Source: Cyclobacterium marinum DSM 745
GTDB taxonomy: Bacteria > Bacteroidota > Bacteroidia > Cytophagales > Cyclobacteriaceae
Assembly (NCBI RefSeq): GCF_000222485.1
Contig: NC_015914.1
Span: 4,446,001 to 4,510,000, forward strand
DNA: 64,000 bases
Reading direction: 5' to 3'
Below are positions 37,391 to 47,366 of the stretch, piece after piece (the stretch's first letter is position 1; each line of letters opens with the position of its first letter). The notes below the pieces were generated by a model. It saw nothing but the letters and a program-made list of their open reading frames with translations, ran no database searches and was not told where the DNA came from. A program made the position numbers and the translations under genes.

Positions 37391-38797
37391 ATGACAAAAC
37401 GAAGAGAGTTTATAAAGAAAACAGCCTTAGGTTCAGCCGGGGTTACTATAGGAGCAATGGCCTTTAGCGCAAAAAGTTATGGATCCATTATAGGTTCAAA
37501 TGATCGGATTCACTTAGCCCAAATCGGTATAAGAAATCAAGGAACTGTTCATATAGACAATTACTGCAATATTAAAGATAGCCATAATGTAACGCTAAAT
37601 GTACTTTGTGATACCGATGAAAACTTATTTGATGCCAAAGCAAAAATTGTGAGTGAAAAGACAGGGGTGAAGCCCAAATTGGAATGGGATCTGCGTAAAG
37701 TGTTAGATAATGAGGAAATAGATGCTGTTTCTATTGCTACACCTAATCACTGGCATGCTTTGGCTTCCATCTGGGCGATGCAGGCAGGCAAGCATGTGTA
37801 TGTAGAAAAACCGGCTTCTCATAATATCTGGGAGGGAAGGAAGATGATTCAGGCCGCTCAGAAAACCGGCTTAACAGTGCAGGTAGGACTAACAAACCGG
37901 TCTTACAATAACGTAAGGGAAGCCATACAGTTTTTGCATGAGGGTGGAATTGGTAAAGTTTATATGGCCAGGGCACTTACTTTTAAATTACGAAATTCAT
38001 ACGGTACTGCTGAAAATAGCAGGCCGCCTGAAGGTTTTCATTATGACCAGTGGCTGGGTCCTGCACTTTACCGCCCATACAATGATAAAAGAAGTCATTA
38101 CAATTGGCATTGGTATTGGGATACGGGAAATGGTGACTCAGGAAATACTGGAACACATCAATTAGATATTGCCCGATGGGGACTTCAGAAAAACGAACAT
38201 CCTGAAACCATTTATTCCATGGGAGGTATCTATGGTTTTAACTTAGATGATTGTCTACCTGAAAATTGTACTCCGGGTACCAGAGTTTATGGGGATGTAA
38301 ACACTTATGGGCATGATAAATCAGCTCAAGAAACGCCCAATATTCAAACTGGGCTATTTAAATATGTTGACGGAACCATGTTAGAATATGAAGCTCGTGG
38401 TAGATATACCAACCATGAAGGAAGTGGGGGCCAAGAAGTCGGCAACTTGTTTTATGGTGAGGATGGGTGGTTAGAAATCAGCGGTAACTCCTGGAGGGCC
38501 TTCCATCATCGGGAAACACAACCATTTGCTAGTTCTAAAGCGAATGGAGAACAAACTGCCACACTTTATTCCAATTTTATTGAGACCATTCGTTCCGGTG
38601 ACCATAAAATGCTACAATGTGACATGCATGAAGGATTTTACTCTACAGCCTTGCCATTGTTGGCCAATATTTCTTACCGGGTAAAACGTGAACTAAAGTT
38701 TATGGGAGATTATGAGCGATTTGCCAATGACTCGGAAGCTGATACCATGCTTTCTAGGATATATAGGGAACCTTATGTGGTCCCAGATAAAGTTTAA
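37391..38797 (+). CDS. Exported Gfo/Idh/MocA-type oxidoreductase
   Basis: A 468-residue protein with a Tat-type leader (KRREFIKKTALGSAG). The Rossmann segment is at 43-51 (AQIGIRNQG) and the sugar/NAD motif EKPASHN at 139-145. The C-terminal half carries the alpha/beta domain (WHWYWDTGNGDSGNTGTHQ). The leader indicates export of the folded cofactor-loaded enzyme. The family oxidises or reduces sugar hydroxyls at C1-C4 with bound NAD(P). In periplasmic glycan loci such enzymes can form 3-keto sugars. It is divergent from the cytochrome gene and ends at its own terminator. Confidence 0.9.
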   Translation: MTKRREFIKKTALGSAGVTIGAMAFSAKSYGSIIGSNDRIHLAQIGIRNQGTVHIDNYCNIKDSHNVTLNVLCDTDENLFDAKAKIVSEKTGVKPKLEWDLRKVLDNEEIDAVSIATPNHWHALASIWAMQAGKHVYVEKPASHNIWEGRKMIQAAQKTGLTVQVGLTNRSYNNVREAIQFLHEGGIGKVYMARALTFKLRNSYGTAENSRPPEGFHYDQWLGPALYRPYNDKRSHYNWHWYWDTGNGDSGNTGTHQLDIARWGLQKNEHPETIYSMGGIYGFNLDDCLPENCTPGTRVYGDVNTYGHDKSAQETPNIQTGLFKYVDGTMLEYEARGRYTNHEGSGGQEVGNLFYGEDGWLEISGNSWRAFHHRETQPFASSKANGEQTATLYSNFIETIRSGDHKMLQCDMHEGFYSTALPLLANISYRVKRELKFMGDYERFANDSEADTMLSRIYREPYVVPDKV

Positions 38798-38830
38798 ATT
38801 GAAGATTTATGATCTTTTTTTAGTCTTAAG

Positions 38831-38855
38831 CCATCATCCATTTTGATGGTTTTTT
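38831..38855 (+). terminator. Rho-independent terminator after the Gfo/Idh gene
   Basis: CCATCA (38831-38836) pairs with TGATGG (38844-38849), followed by six T residues. Confidence 0.78.
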
Positions 38856-38960
38856 GACAATAATTAATGGTATGTATCTCTAAATTTTTATAATTGAATT
38901 CGAAATTCTTGTGTTGTTTTTATATCGCCGAATTTCGTTACATTGCCTAAAAAGATAACC

Positions 38961-40022
38961 ATGAAACTTTTCAAATGTGGCCATTGCCGGCAGCTGACTT
39001 TTTTTGAAAATACCCATTGTAGCCATTGTCAGTCCTCATTGGGTTTTGACCCTATTGGTATGGACCTGCTGGCTCTCCAAGAATCCAATGGCCATTTTAT
39101 AACAAAAGATGAAGACAAAGTTGCCTTTCGCTTTTGCGAAAACAATAAGCTAGACGCTTGCAACTGGTTGGTTCCGTATGCCTCAAAAGATCGTTTTTGC
39201 AGGGCTTGTTCGCTAAATAGGGTTATACCGGATTTGGTTAATCCTGCTTATAAGAAAAGGTGGATAAAAATCGAACAAGCCAAACACAGGCTGGTATATG
39301 CTTTATTGCGTTGGAATCTCCCCTTTTTTCCGTGGGAAGAATCTTCAGGGAAAGGACTTGGCTTTGAGTTTAAAGCCAGCCAACAGCAAGAAAATGTGTT
39401 GACAGGTCATGCTTCCGGTATTATTACCATGAACATAGCAGAGGCTGATGATGTAGAGCGCGCCATGGCTAGAAAACAAATGGACGAAGTCTACAGGACC
39501 GTTTTGGGACATTTCAGACATGAAATCGGTCATTATTATTGGGAGGTATTGATCGCGGAATCGGATTGGTTGGAAAGATTCCGTTCTCTTTTTGGGGACG
39601 AAAGGAGATCTTATCCGGAGGCCTTGGAATCTCACTACCGCAATGGCCCTCCTGAAAATTGGCAGGAGAATTTTATTTCTTCTTATGCCAGTGCACACCC
39701 ATGGGAAGATTGGGCAGAATCATGGGCGCATTACCTGCATATAGTGGATACTTTAGAGACGGCTTATGCATTTGGATTGGCTATTAACCCCAAATTAACA
39801 GGGATTCCTGATATTGTTTCCACCCAATTTACCGTGGATGCCTATGGTTATGTTGATTTTTCACAACTCCTCAATCAATGGACTTCTTTGACTTTGGCTT
39901 TGAATAGCCTTAATAGAAGTATGGGACTTCCGGATACCTATCCTTTTGTCATTTCAACCCCAGTTAGCAAAAAACTGGCATTTATTCATGAACTTATCAA
40001 TAGAAATATGAAACAAGAATAA
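38961..40022 (+). CDS. Putative zinc metallopeptidase with N-terminal zinc ribbon
   Basis: The ATG at 38961 is preferred to an in-frame TTG at 38943. The 353-residue protein starts with a zinc-ribbon CGHC-x10-CSHC (C6, C9, C20, C23). A zincin motif HEIGH lies at 187-191, and a later acidic/His segment (EDWAESWAHYLH, 249-260) may supply the third metal ligand. It has no signal peptide. This fits the putative zinc-binding metallopeptidase family (PF10005-like). Its substrate is unknown. It has its own upstream space and seems unrelated in function to its glycan-degrading neighbours. Confidence 0.82.
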   Translation: MKLFKCGHCRQLTFFENTHCSHCQSSLGFDPIGMDLLALQESNGHFITKDEDKVAFRFCENNKLDACNWLVPYASKDRFCRACSLNRVIPDLVNPAYKKRWIKIEQAKHRLVYALLRWNLPFFPWEESSGKGLGFEFKASQQQENVLTGHASGIITMNIAEADDVERAMARKQMDEVYRTVLGHFRHEIGHYYWEVLIAESDWLERFRSLFGDERRSYPEALESHYRNGPPENWQENFISSYASAHPWEDWAESWAHYLHIVDTLETAYAFGLAINPKLTGIPDIVSTQFTVDAYGYVDFSQLLNQWTSLTLALNSLNRSMGLPDTYPFVISTPVSKKLAFIHELINRNMKQE

Positions 40023-40152
40023 TATATGTTCTAGCTAGTTTAGAAGTTCAGGAAAAATCGGAATTATCTATTGAATTATTAATGTCTTATTCTAATTTAA
40101 TTTTGAAATAATAAATAAAGACCATAAATATAAAGTGATACATCAATAAACA

Positions 40153-41592
40153 ATGACCATGAGATACCTTAAAATATTTGTTATTAGCCTTATTTTTTCC
40201 TGGTTAAGTTGCGAAGAAGGATTGACTCAAGATAGTTATTCTTTTGAAATTCTGGGAAAGTTAAAAACCTATTCTGCCAGTGAAATAGAATCTTCCAGGT
40301 GGTCTATAGGAGGTGAAACCCTGGATCGGGATTATGCAGATTACCATGCGTATAAAGAATACCTTGGTCCTTCGGGAGCTAAGCGTATCCGTCTGCAAGG
40401 CGGATGGGCAAAATCTGAACAGGTGAAAGGGGTTTATGATTTTGAATGGTTGGATAAGATAATTGATGATGCATTGTCACAAGATGTTCAACCCTGGCTG
40501 CAGGTTTCCTATGGTAATCCCATTTATCCAGGTGGTGGAGAGGCGGCTTTAGCTGGGGGCATTCCTACCTCAGAAGAGGCATTGGAAGCTTGGGATCAGT
40601 GGGTAGAAGCCATGGTAAATCGGTATAAAGAGAAGGTCAAGGAATGGGAAATTTGGAATGAGCCGGATATAAGTAAAAAGATGACCGCTGAGGAGTTTGC
40701 AGCTTTTCATGTTCGTACTGGAGATATCATAAAAAGCATCCAACCAGATGCCAAAATTATTGCCCTAGGCCTTGCAGGGTTGAGTAGGACCGAATATGTA
40801 AAGTCAATTCTGGATATTTTAAAGTCCAAAAACAAATTGGATCAATTTGATGTGCTTTCTTTCCATGGTTACAATTCGGTGCCGGAGAGATCCTATTCGG
40901 CAGTGGCTAAATTAAGAAAAATTGTCAACTCCTTTAATCCAGAAATTGAACTTTGGCAAGGGGAAAACGGTGCGCCAAGTACTCCCAAAGGCCAATCTGT
41001 TGGGGCGATGACCAAATATGACTGGTCTGAAACTTCTCAAGCCAAATGGGTCCTGAGAAGGATGCTTGGTGACATGGGCCACGGTGTAGATGTTACCAGT
41101 ATATTTCAGATTTCAGACATGCAGTATGCCAAGGGAGACCATTTTGCAGGACTCAATTCTAAAGGCCTCCTGAAAGTGGCCCCGGATGGAAGTATAGAAA
41201 GACCCAAATTATCCTATAAAGCCTTCCAAAATACGGTGAGTGTTTTTTCAGGAGAAATTAGTAAAATCGAAGAAGCTGAAGTTGAAAAAGAAATTAAGGA
41301 TTTGATGGTTTTTTCTTACACTAAGAAAGGTGTAAAGGGGGCAGCCATCACCTTATGGATAGGGGGAGTGAAACCTGAAGATAGTATGGATACACAATTT
41401 GTGAGCTTTACCATAACACATACCAAAATAATAAAACCGGTTTTCCTCAACCTTATGGATGGAACCGTTTATGCCCTCGATGAAGACAATTACATTAGAA
41501 ATGGTAAAGTATTATCCTTACAAAATATACCCATTGGTGATTGGCCTGTGGTAATTTTAGATGAAGATTGGCTGGAATTAGTTAATAATTAG
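40153..41592 (+). CDS. Exported clan GH-A glycoside hydrolase (GH39-like)
   Basis: A 479-residue protein with a lipoprotein-like leader (VISLIFSWLSCEEG). The TIM barrel shows IRLQGGWAKSEQ, acid/base E170 in EIWNEPD and probable nucleophile E271 in LWQGENGAPS. GH-A retaining enzymes of the GH39 type fit the motif spacing. It should cleave a beta-linked sugar (xyloside, uronide or similar) in the periplasm or at the surface. GH39 enzymes occur in known ulvan loci, from memory. It converges on the GH109-like gene. Confidence 0.82.
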   Translation: MTMRYLKIFVISLIFSWLSCEEGLTQDSYSFEILGKLKTYSASEIESSRWSIGGETLDRDYADYHAYKEYLGPSGAKRIRLQGGWAKSEQVKGVYDFEWLDKIIDDALSQDVQPWLQVSYGNPIYPGGGEAALAGGIPTSEEALEAWDQWVEAMVNRYKEKVKEWEIWNEPDISKKMTAEEFAAFHVRTGDIIKSIQPDAKIIALGLAGLSRTEYVKSILDILKSKNKLDQFDVLSFHGYNSVPERSYSAVAKLRKIVNSFNPEIELWQGENGAPSTPKGQSVGAMTKYDWSETSQAKWVLRRMLGDMGHGVDVTSIFQISDMQYAKGDHFAGLNSKGLLKVAPDGSIERPKLSYKAFQNTVSVFSGEISKIEEAEVEKEIKDLMVFSYTKKGVKGAAITLWIGGVKPEDSMDTQFVSFTITHTKIIKPVFLNLMDGTVYALDEDNYIRNGKVLSLQNIPIGDWPVVILDEDWLELVNN

Positions 41593-41718
41593 TGTGTTAA
41601 TTCCTTTTTATATAGGGTTGGACCCAATACTTCTGTTGCTTAACCCAAAATGAAATCTTTATTTTTTTGTCACTATTCATAAAAAATGCCAGGTTTCATA
41701 GGGAACTTATGAATTTTC

Positions 41719-41737
41719 TTAACAGACGTTCTGTTAA
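41719..41737. repeat. Short perfect inverted repeat between convergent genes
   Basis: TTAACAGA (41719-41726), CGT, TCTGTTAA (41730-41737). It lies between the GH-A gene and the GH109-like gene, with no T-run. It may be an operator remnant or part of a weak transcription end. Confidence 0.35.
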
Positions 41738-41841
41738 TAACCTCTTCGAGGATTTTATTTCTTGGCACCTAGGCTTCATAAATCCCATTTGCCGTTCAGG
41801 GAAATTACCTTTAATATACATGAAACATTTCCTTCCGGCCC

Positions 41842-43260
41842 TTAGATTAAATTGGTTGTACCACCTTCTTTTAAATCAATGTCCATTCCTCTTTTATTTG
41901 TTTTCCAAGCACCTGAGGTAAAGTCAGGAACCTTCATCGTCTTTCCTTGTTGGGCCACTGATTGTTCACTCAAAGGAGTTACTGCTGTCCACAATGCTGC
42001 ATCATACACATCCATTTCCAAAGGCAATCCATTTCTAAGACAATCAATCAATCGCCAATCACTGGCCGTTACTCTTTCGTAAGATCTGCTTCCCTTGATT
42101 CCTCCAGCTTGTGAAACTTTCTCCTGGAAGGTTTTCGTCATCTTTGGTGTGTATTTCTCTACAAGTGCTTTGAATTCACTTTCTTCCATATAATCCTCAC
42201 TAATCGCAATTCTAGGTGGGCGGGCTTCATAGATGCCTTTGGAGCCACTGATCAGTTGGAATCTGGAACCAGGTCTAGGCGAGCTTATGTCGTGTTGCAA
42301 CATGATGGTTCTCCCTTTAAAAGTACGTATCAGGGTAGTATTCATGTTCCCACGGAATTTAAGCCCATCATAAGGTTCGAAATAAGGGTCTTTTTCAGCC
42401 AGCTCTTTCATTTTAGGAGCCATGGTAAAATCACCACTGGAAATGGAAACCAAATATTCCATTTGATCTCCGTAATTGAGATCCATCATCTGAGCAGCTG
42501 GTCCCAGACCATGTTGCGGGTAAAGATTGCCATTCCTGCCTACATTTTCTTTTAAGCGCCAAGGTCGGTAGCCGAACCAATTGTCTTCATCTCTTTCCCA
42601 CCTGTCTGGGCCATTTACCCTGTCATGAACATAATTACCCTCTCCATGAATCAATTCGCCAAAAAAGCCATCTCTTGCCATGTTTAAAACGGTAGCTGCC
42701 ATGCCGTCGTGACATGAGCCACATCCCATAAAGCAATGCTTTTTTGTCCTTTCTGAAGTTTCTACCACCTGCCAGCATTCCTCAAGCGAAATACCTACAG
42801 GCAATTCAGTATAAACATGCTTGTCTCTTTCCATGGCATAGACTGCTATGGGAGCATGAAACTTCCATGGAGTTGCAATGTAAATCAAGTCTATGTCATT
42901 ACGGTCACAAAGGGCTTTGTAAGCTTCTTCTCCATCTGTATAGGTTTCTGGATGATGCCCAAAACCTTCTATCGTTTTAAGTGCTTTATCAATGTTTCCA
43001 GGTAGAATATCACATAAAGCGATTATATCCACGTTTGCTATACTTGCAAAACGGTTTAATGTTCCTGAACCCCGGCTTCCCACTCCAATAAAACCCATCC
43101 GTACCCTGTCCAATTTTGGTGCAGCATAACCATGCATATTAAAAGACTGCTTGTGTAACTGCTTCTTTTGGGTTTCAGCTTGAGACCTGCTGGCGCCTAC
43201 AACAATGCCAGCACCAGCCATACCGGCAACTTTGATGAATTCTCTGCGGTTATTTTTCAT
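41842..43260 (-). CDS. Exported GH109-like Gfo/Idh/MocA protein
   Basis: A 472-residue protein with a Tat-type leader (NNRREFIKVAGMAGAG). The NAD-binding loop is GVGSRG (59-64), then ALCDILPGN. IYIATPWKFHAPIAVYAM, LEECWQVVETSERTKKHC and VLNMARDGFFGELIHGEG closely follow GH109 enzymes, which cleave N-acetylgalactosaminides by transient NAD-dependent C3 oxidation. The GH109 NCCYG-like segment is GCGSCHDG here, so specificity may differ. It is a second candidate for periplasmic oxidation chemistry. It is transcribed leftward, with the FAD gene terminator separating it from the next unit. Confidence 0.85.
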   Translation of the reverse strand: MKNNRREFIKVAGMAGAGIVVGASRSQAETQKKQLHKQSFNMHGYAAPKLDRVRMGFIGVGSRGSGTLNRFASIANVDIIALCDILPGNIDKALKTIEGFGHHPETYTDGEEAYKALCDRNDIDLIYIATPWKFHAPIAVYAMERDKHVYTELPVGISLEECWQVVETSERTKKHCFMGCGSCHDGMAATVLNMARDGFFGELIHGEGNYVHDRVNGPDRWERDEDNWFGYRPWRLKENVGRNGNLYPQHGLGPAAQMMDLNYGDQMEYLVSISSGDFTMAPKMKELAEKDPYFEPYDGLKFRGNMNTTLIRTFKGRTIMLQHDISSPRPGSRFQLISGSKGIYEARPPRIAISEDYMEESEFKALVEKYTPKMTKTFQEKVSQAGGIKGSRSYERVTASDWRLIDCLRNGLPLEMDVYDAALWTAVTPLSEQSVAQQGKTMKVPDFTSGAWKTNKRGMDIDLKEGGTTNLI

Positions 43261-43442
43261 TTTTCAAGATCTTTTGTGGTCAAAATAAGTTGTAAAAATT
43301 GGAATGGTAAAGAGGATTCCTTGTGTCAAAGAAATTTCTTTGAAAGGGTTAATCTCTTTACTATATAGTCAATACAAGAGAAATAATGAAAGAATATTCT
43401 AAAAATAGTAACGGAAACGTTATCGGAGCTTCGGTGAAAAAT

Positions 43443-43483
43443 AAAAAAGCCCGACTTGAATATTAGAACGAATTTCAGGGCTT
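43443..43483 (-). terminator. Rho-independent terminator of the FAD oxidoreductase gene
   Basis: AAGCCC (43447-43452) pairs with GGGCTT (43478-43483). On the minus strand the stem runs into GGGCTTTTTTAT. A second hairpin, AGCGTTCAT (43493-43501) with ATGAACGCT (43517-43525), lies just before it. Confidence 0.7.
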
Positions 43484-43600
43484 AGGAAATTAAGCGTTCA
43501 TCAAGTAAACCTATAAATGAACGCTGACTTCTATTGAGGCAGTACTTAATAAAATAAGGAAAATTGAATTACTTGATGGAGTTAATTAGTAGGTGACTTT

Positions 43601-45610
43601 CTAAGTCAAACTAGTATTCTGATACAATTGATACATGGCCAGGCAGGCTTCCCCTCGAAGTACTTCGGATTCCTTTTCCCTTTTGTTATACAACCAAGAG
43701 TCTGCGTTTAGGTTTAAGTCCCCTGATTTATTGAGTGCTTGAGTAAGTTTCTTAATGGTAGAAATTGATACGGTTTCAACAGACTTGCTCGGTTTGCCGG
43801 CAGAAAGATCTTTTGGCATATTGGGCATGTTTCGTAGAATACTTAGCCATAGGTTATAGTCTTGGTAGGATAGTTTTTCCTTTGTTCTGGCCAAATAGGA
43901 ATTAAAAAATCCTTTGGTACCCCAAAACTGTACCGCGTCAAAAGCTTTATCAGCCCTGTCTATGTCCTTAAAGTAAGTTAGGATTTGATGGTTCTTAATT
44001 AAAATGTCCTGGAGTTGTAGCACAGGTACATCCTTAATTTCTACCTGCAATTTTCTGGATAGGTGGGCAGCGATACCTGCTACCTGACCAATTCCCATCC
44101 ATAAAGGTTCCATTCTTACGGTAGAATATGCTACATGGGTAGTGGATGCCGCCACCGGAACAATCAATCCCAGGACTTTTTCAGGAACCAGAATCCTGTA
44201 GGGAATCTGGTAAGGAGATATTTCATACATCCCAATATAGCCTTCCAATACTTTATTGTCCTTTGATGGAACCTTGGAAACAGGAAAGCTATCTATTGGA
44301 AATTCACCTGTAATAATGGTGTCTTCAAAAACTGTTGTTCTTTGAGCATCCCCATTTAGGGTGACATCATTTTCTGTGAGGGTATATTTTCCTTTTAGTC
44401 GCCTGGCCTCACGGATATACAATTGCCAAGGGAAGTGTTCATTGTCCGTAAATTCATCCTTGGGTAGGTGGTATTTTTTGGCAAGATTTCTTTGTTCTTC
44501 CGGAATTTCCGGATCATTCTGAACAAAGTAAATCAAGCCTAGGGTCAGTTCTCTATGCCTCTGGAATATTCTTTCTCGAGAAGCCCAGTCGGATTCAGGA
44601 TAAACGTAATTTTCTCCCACAAATGGGAATCCCAATGGTCTTGGATTGATGTTGACATCATACTTTCGATTTGGTATTTCGGTGAAAGAAAAGACCCGGA
44701 CCATTGTATCAAAGTGGTCTGCATAATATCCATGTCCTTCTTTGAATACCTTGGGAGCACTTAGTCTCCCTTCCTCTAAATCCTTGAAATAAGCTACATA
44801 ATTGCTTCTGTCATAGCCATGAGGAGGATCAGTAAGTACATAGCTGTTTTCCGGGTCATCTGTCATGCAAAGCCGATAAGTATAGGCAGGCAACCTGCTA
44901 TCTTCTTTACCACTACCTCCTTCTAAAAATGCTTTTTCATTGAAATCAAAGAATATATGGCCGGCATGTGCTTCATTAAATTCCTCTTTTCCTTCCCTTC
45001 CCAAGCGATAAGCTGCCCCTGCAAGTGCAAAAACATCCCCTTCGTAAGTGGCATCTACAAATGCTTCAGCTTTAAGGAATTTGTTCTCACCGGTTTTTCT
45101 ATCTTTAAATCCAAGCTTGGTGATTTTCCCGGATTCTAATTCAGCCTCTTCCAATTGATAATTGAACAAGAGCTTTATATTCTTCTCCGCAGCTATCATT
45201 TGGTTGAATACAAGTTCGGCAACTGACGGTTCATAATAATAGCCTTCCTTGCAAAGCTTGATGTTATTGGAATTTTCTCCATATTTATCAATATAGTATT
45301 GCAGAACTTTTTCTGTAAATTCCTTAAAAAGTCCAGCTATGGCTTCTTTATTTTCTATATCACTTTTGCCTAATCCACTTGTGGTCATGCCACCTAAGTG
45401 TGAATGGTATTCGGTAAGGATTACTTTAGAGCCCATTCTTGCCGCAGCAATTGCAGCCATTATTCCTGCAGGAGTACCACCCACCACTGCAATATCAGTT
45501 ATATCCTCTAGATTAGAGTCTGCTATCTTACCCATACAAGAAGCAGACAACCCACTTCCTGTAATTAGGGTACCTAATGCACTTATTCTTATAAAGTTTC
45601 TTCTTTTCAT
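43601..45610 (-). CDS. Exported FAD-dependent oxidoreductase
   Basis: A 669-residue protein with a Tat-like leader (MKRRNFIRISALGTLITGSG). The FAD-binding motif is AVVGGTPAGIMAA (41-53), followed by HLGGMTTSGLGKSD, typical of the FAD_oxidored (PF12831) family. FVDATYEGDVFALAG gives a second family motif. The acceptor and donor are unknown. In polysaccharide loci such proteins sit beside sulfatases and Gfo/Idh enzymes and may oxidise sugars or remove sugar acids. It lies 64 bases from the sialidase-like gene and reads in the same direction. Confidence 0.85.
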   Translation of the reverse strand: MKRRNFIRISALGTLITGSGLSASCMGKIADSNLEDITDIAVVGGTPAGIMAAIAAARMGSKVILTEYHSHLGGMTTSGLGKSDIENKEAIAGLFKEFTEKVLQYYIDKYGENSNNIKLCKEGYYYEPSVAELVFNQMIAAEKNIKLLFNYQLEEAELESGKITKLGFKDRKTGENKFLKAEAFVDATYEGDVFALAGAAYRLGREGKEEFNEAHAGHIFFDFNEKAFLEGGSGKEDSRLPAYTYRLCMTDDPENSYVLTDPPHGYDRSNYVAYFKDLEEGRLSAPKVFKEGHGYYADHFDTMVRVFSFTEIPNRKYDVNINPRPLGFPFVGENYVYPESDWASRERIFQRHRELTLGLIYFVQNDPEIPEEQRNLAKKYHLPKDEFTDNEHFPWQLYIREARRLKGKYTLTENDVTLNGDAQRTTVFEDTIITGEFPIDSFPVSKVPSKDNKVLEGYIGMYEISPYQIPYRILVPEKVLGLIVPVAASTTHVAYSTVRMEPLWMGIGQVAGIAAHLSRKLQVEIKDVPVLQLQDILIKNHQILTYFKDIDRADKAFDAVQFWGTKGFFNSYLARTKEKLSYQDYNLWLSILRNMPNMPKDLSAGKPSKSVETVSISTIKKLTQALNKSGDLNLNADSWLYNKREKESEVLRGEACLAMYQLYQNTSLT

Positions 45611-45674
45611 TATTTAGGAGTTTTGGATAACCTATTTTTAAATTAATAGGGGGGATTTGCCAATTTTTAACCTG

Positions 45675-46940
45675 TTATTTTAAAGTAGGCATCTCCAGTT
45701 TGTCCAAATCTGATATTTTGATCTTTAATACTTCGATTTTTTGCTTAGCCGATCCCGCAAATGCAACAAGCAAGTGTCCTTTATGCTCAATTACATGGGG
45801 GTAATCAATATGACGCCCACCGGTGAGGTAACCCATTTTTGTAAATACCATTCCATCCTCACTTATGGACAAGGCAAGTGGATCTCTTCTTTTGGGGTGT
45901 GGGTTGGATACCAATACATACCTGCCATCACTTAACCTTAAACCATTAAATTTTGATCGGGCATCAGGGAAGTTAGTTCGAACTGGATTGCTCCAAGTCC
46001 TTCCATTGTCTATAGAAAATGCCCTGTAGAGGTAGCCGCTTTTTCTATTGTCTCTAAAAAGTGCCATCAGGTTTTTTCCGTCAGGCAAAACCCACCAATA
46101 AGGTTCTTCAGGGTCCATATCTGCGGTGGAGCCCATTACCGGATAAGATTCCCATTGGTCAAAGTTTTTTGTCCCGCCGAGCAGAAATTCAATGCCACTT
46201 TCCTTATAATCATATGCTCTTCTAGACATCAGCCAATCTCCGGATGGGAGCAGTTTTGGCGGAAAATTATTAATTGCATTTTTATAAACAAGTCCCTTTT
46301 CTTCCCAAGAATTGGAAGTTTTGTTCCAATTAAAAGCCCTTAATTCCAAACTTGGACCAAAAAAACCAGCCGCTTCGTCTAGGGAAGCTAATGCGAGAAG
46401 TTCTCCGTCCCTTATCCAGAAGCCACGTGATATCCAACGCATTCCTTTTTCGGTCCGGGTATTGTAATGGGTTGATTCGGGACCGGAACCTTCAGGGTAA
46501 TGCGTAAGGAAATCTGGTTCGGTCCAGTTAAGCCCATCAGGACTGGTAGCGTATTTTACTACCTGACCAACTCGGTCCTCAACCCCCGGTCCATCACTCC
46601 ACATTAGCCAGTATTTGTTATCGTAAAATGTAAGATAAGAATGCTGATTAACCCCTCCACTGCCTTTCGCCTCATCAAAACTATTATGCTCATTTCCGTA
46701 AGTTACATCACTAACTACAGCATGTTGGGAGGGGATTTTTGGAAGATTATCAAAATCAATGTCATGCGGATGTCCAAACCAATCGCCGGTTAACATTAAA
46801 TTGCAGTCGGGATTAATTGCCGGATCCGGATAATCTTCGATTGAGGTTTGTTCTTTATTTTGCGTGCAACTGATAAGTTGTGAAAACAATAGTGCGGTAA
46901 ATAGTAGTCCTAGGGCTGATGATTTTGTGATGGTGTTCAT
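45675..46940 (-). CDS. Sialidase-like beta-propeller lipoprotein
   Basis: The ATG at 46940 is taken as start; an in-frame TTG at 46955 would add five residues. The leader ends in LLFSQLISC. The mature part shows repeated propeller blades: YATSPDGLNWTEPDF, RAFSIDNGRTWSNPV and ALSISEDGMVFTKMG. This is a BNR_2/sialidase-superfamily fold. A full sialidase Arg triad cannot be confirmed by eye, so the enzyme could be a glycoside hydrolase or a binding protein. It heads the leftward pair with the FAD oxidoreductase, and an 11-base inverted repeat sits upstream. Confidence 0.75.
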   Translation of the reverse strand: MNTITKSSALGLLFTALLFSQLISCTQNKEQTSIEDYPDPAINPDCNLMLTGDWFGHPHDIDFDNLPKIPSQHAVVSDVTYGNEHNSFDEAKGSGGVNQHSYLTFYDNKYWLMWSDGPGVEDRVGQVVKYATSPDGLNWTEPDFLTHYPEGSGPESTHYNTRTEKGMRWISRGFWIRDGELLALASLDEAAGFFGPSLELRAFNWNKTSNSWEEKGLVYKNAINNFPPKLLPSGDWLMSRRAYDYKESGIEFLLGGTKNFDQWESYPVMGSTADMDPEEPYWWVLPDGKNLMALFRDNRKSGYLYRAFSIDNGRTWSNPVRTNFPDARSKFNGLRLSDGRYVLVSNPHPKRRDPLALSISEDGMVFTKMGYLTGGRHIDYPHVIEHKGHLLVAFAGSAKQKIEVLKIKISDLDKLEMPTLK

Positions 46941-47366
46941 TCGTTTGATGGGCAAAAATTATTGTTTGTTAATTGATACTAATAATTCAATAGATTAGGT
47001 TTATTATAGGGTTATCCCATATCTATTGAATGTTAATCGTACAAAATAGCCAATTTATTTTTATTAGACTTGTATAATTGTTTTACTGGTAATAATAAGT
47101 GCAAAAACTTGAATTTCTTGGCTAAAAATCCTAGAAAGCAAAGTGGGTATAAATGAAATTATTACATTTATAGAGGAAGGTTTACCTGCAACAATGGCAT
47201 GGGTTTTTTCTAGGCTATTTTTATAGAAGCTTTCTCTAAACCCACTGCTCAATCAAAATCTAGGTTGGGACTTAGTAGGGGTTAATTTAAATTAAATTAG
47301 TAAATCAGTGAGGCAATGGTTTTTAAGTTAATGCTTCATTGTTATTTAAATTCAATTTAGCAAAAT
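46941..47366. other. Divergent promoter region upstream of the tandem ceramidase-fold operon
   Basis: No convincing gene. ATTCAATAGAT (46985-46995) and ATCTATTGAAT (47021-47031) are perfect 11-base arms enclosing GGGTTATCCC, near the sialidase-like start. TTAATTTAAATTAA is an AT-only palindrome at 47282-47295 upstream of the rightward operon. No exact -7 box was found. Confidence 0.45.

Noticed and set aside
41667..41921. 84-codon rightward frame between convergent genes
   Set aside because: It runs into the antisense of the GH109-like gene and has no recognisable domain or signal.
47064..47252. Short frames upstream of the tandem operon, including a rightward fragment ending FIEEGLPATMAWVFSRLFL
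   Set aside because: No start signal or family match; could be a decayed gene but the evidence is too thin to call.
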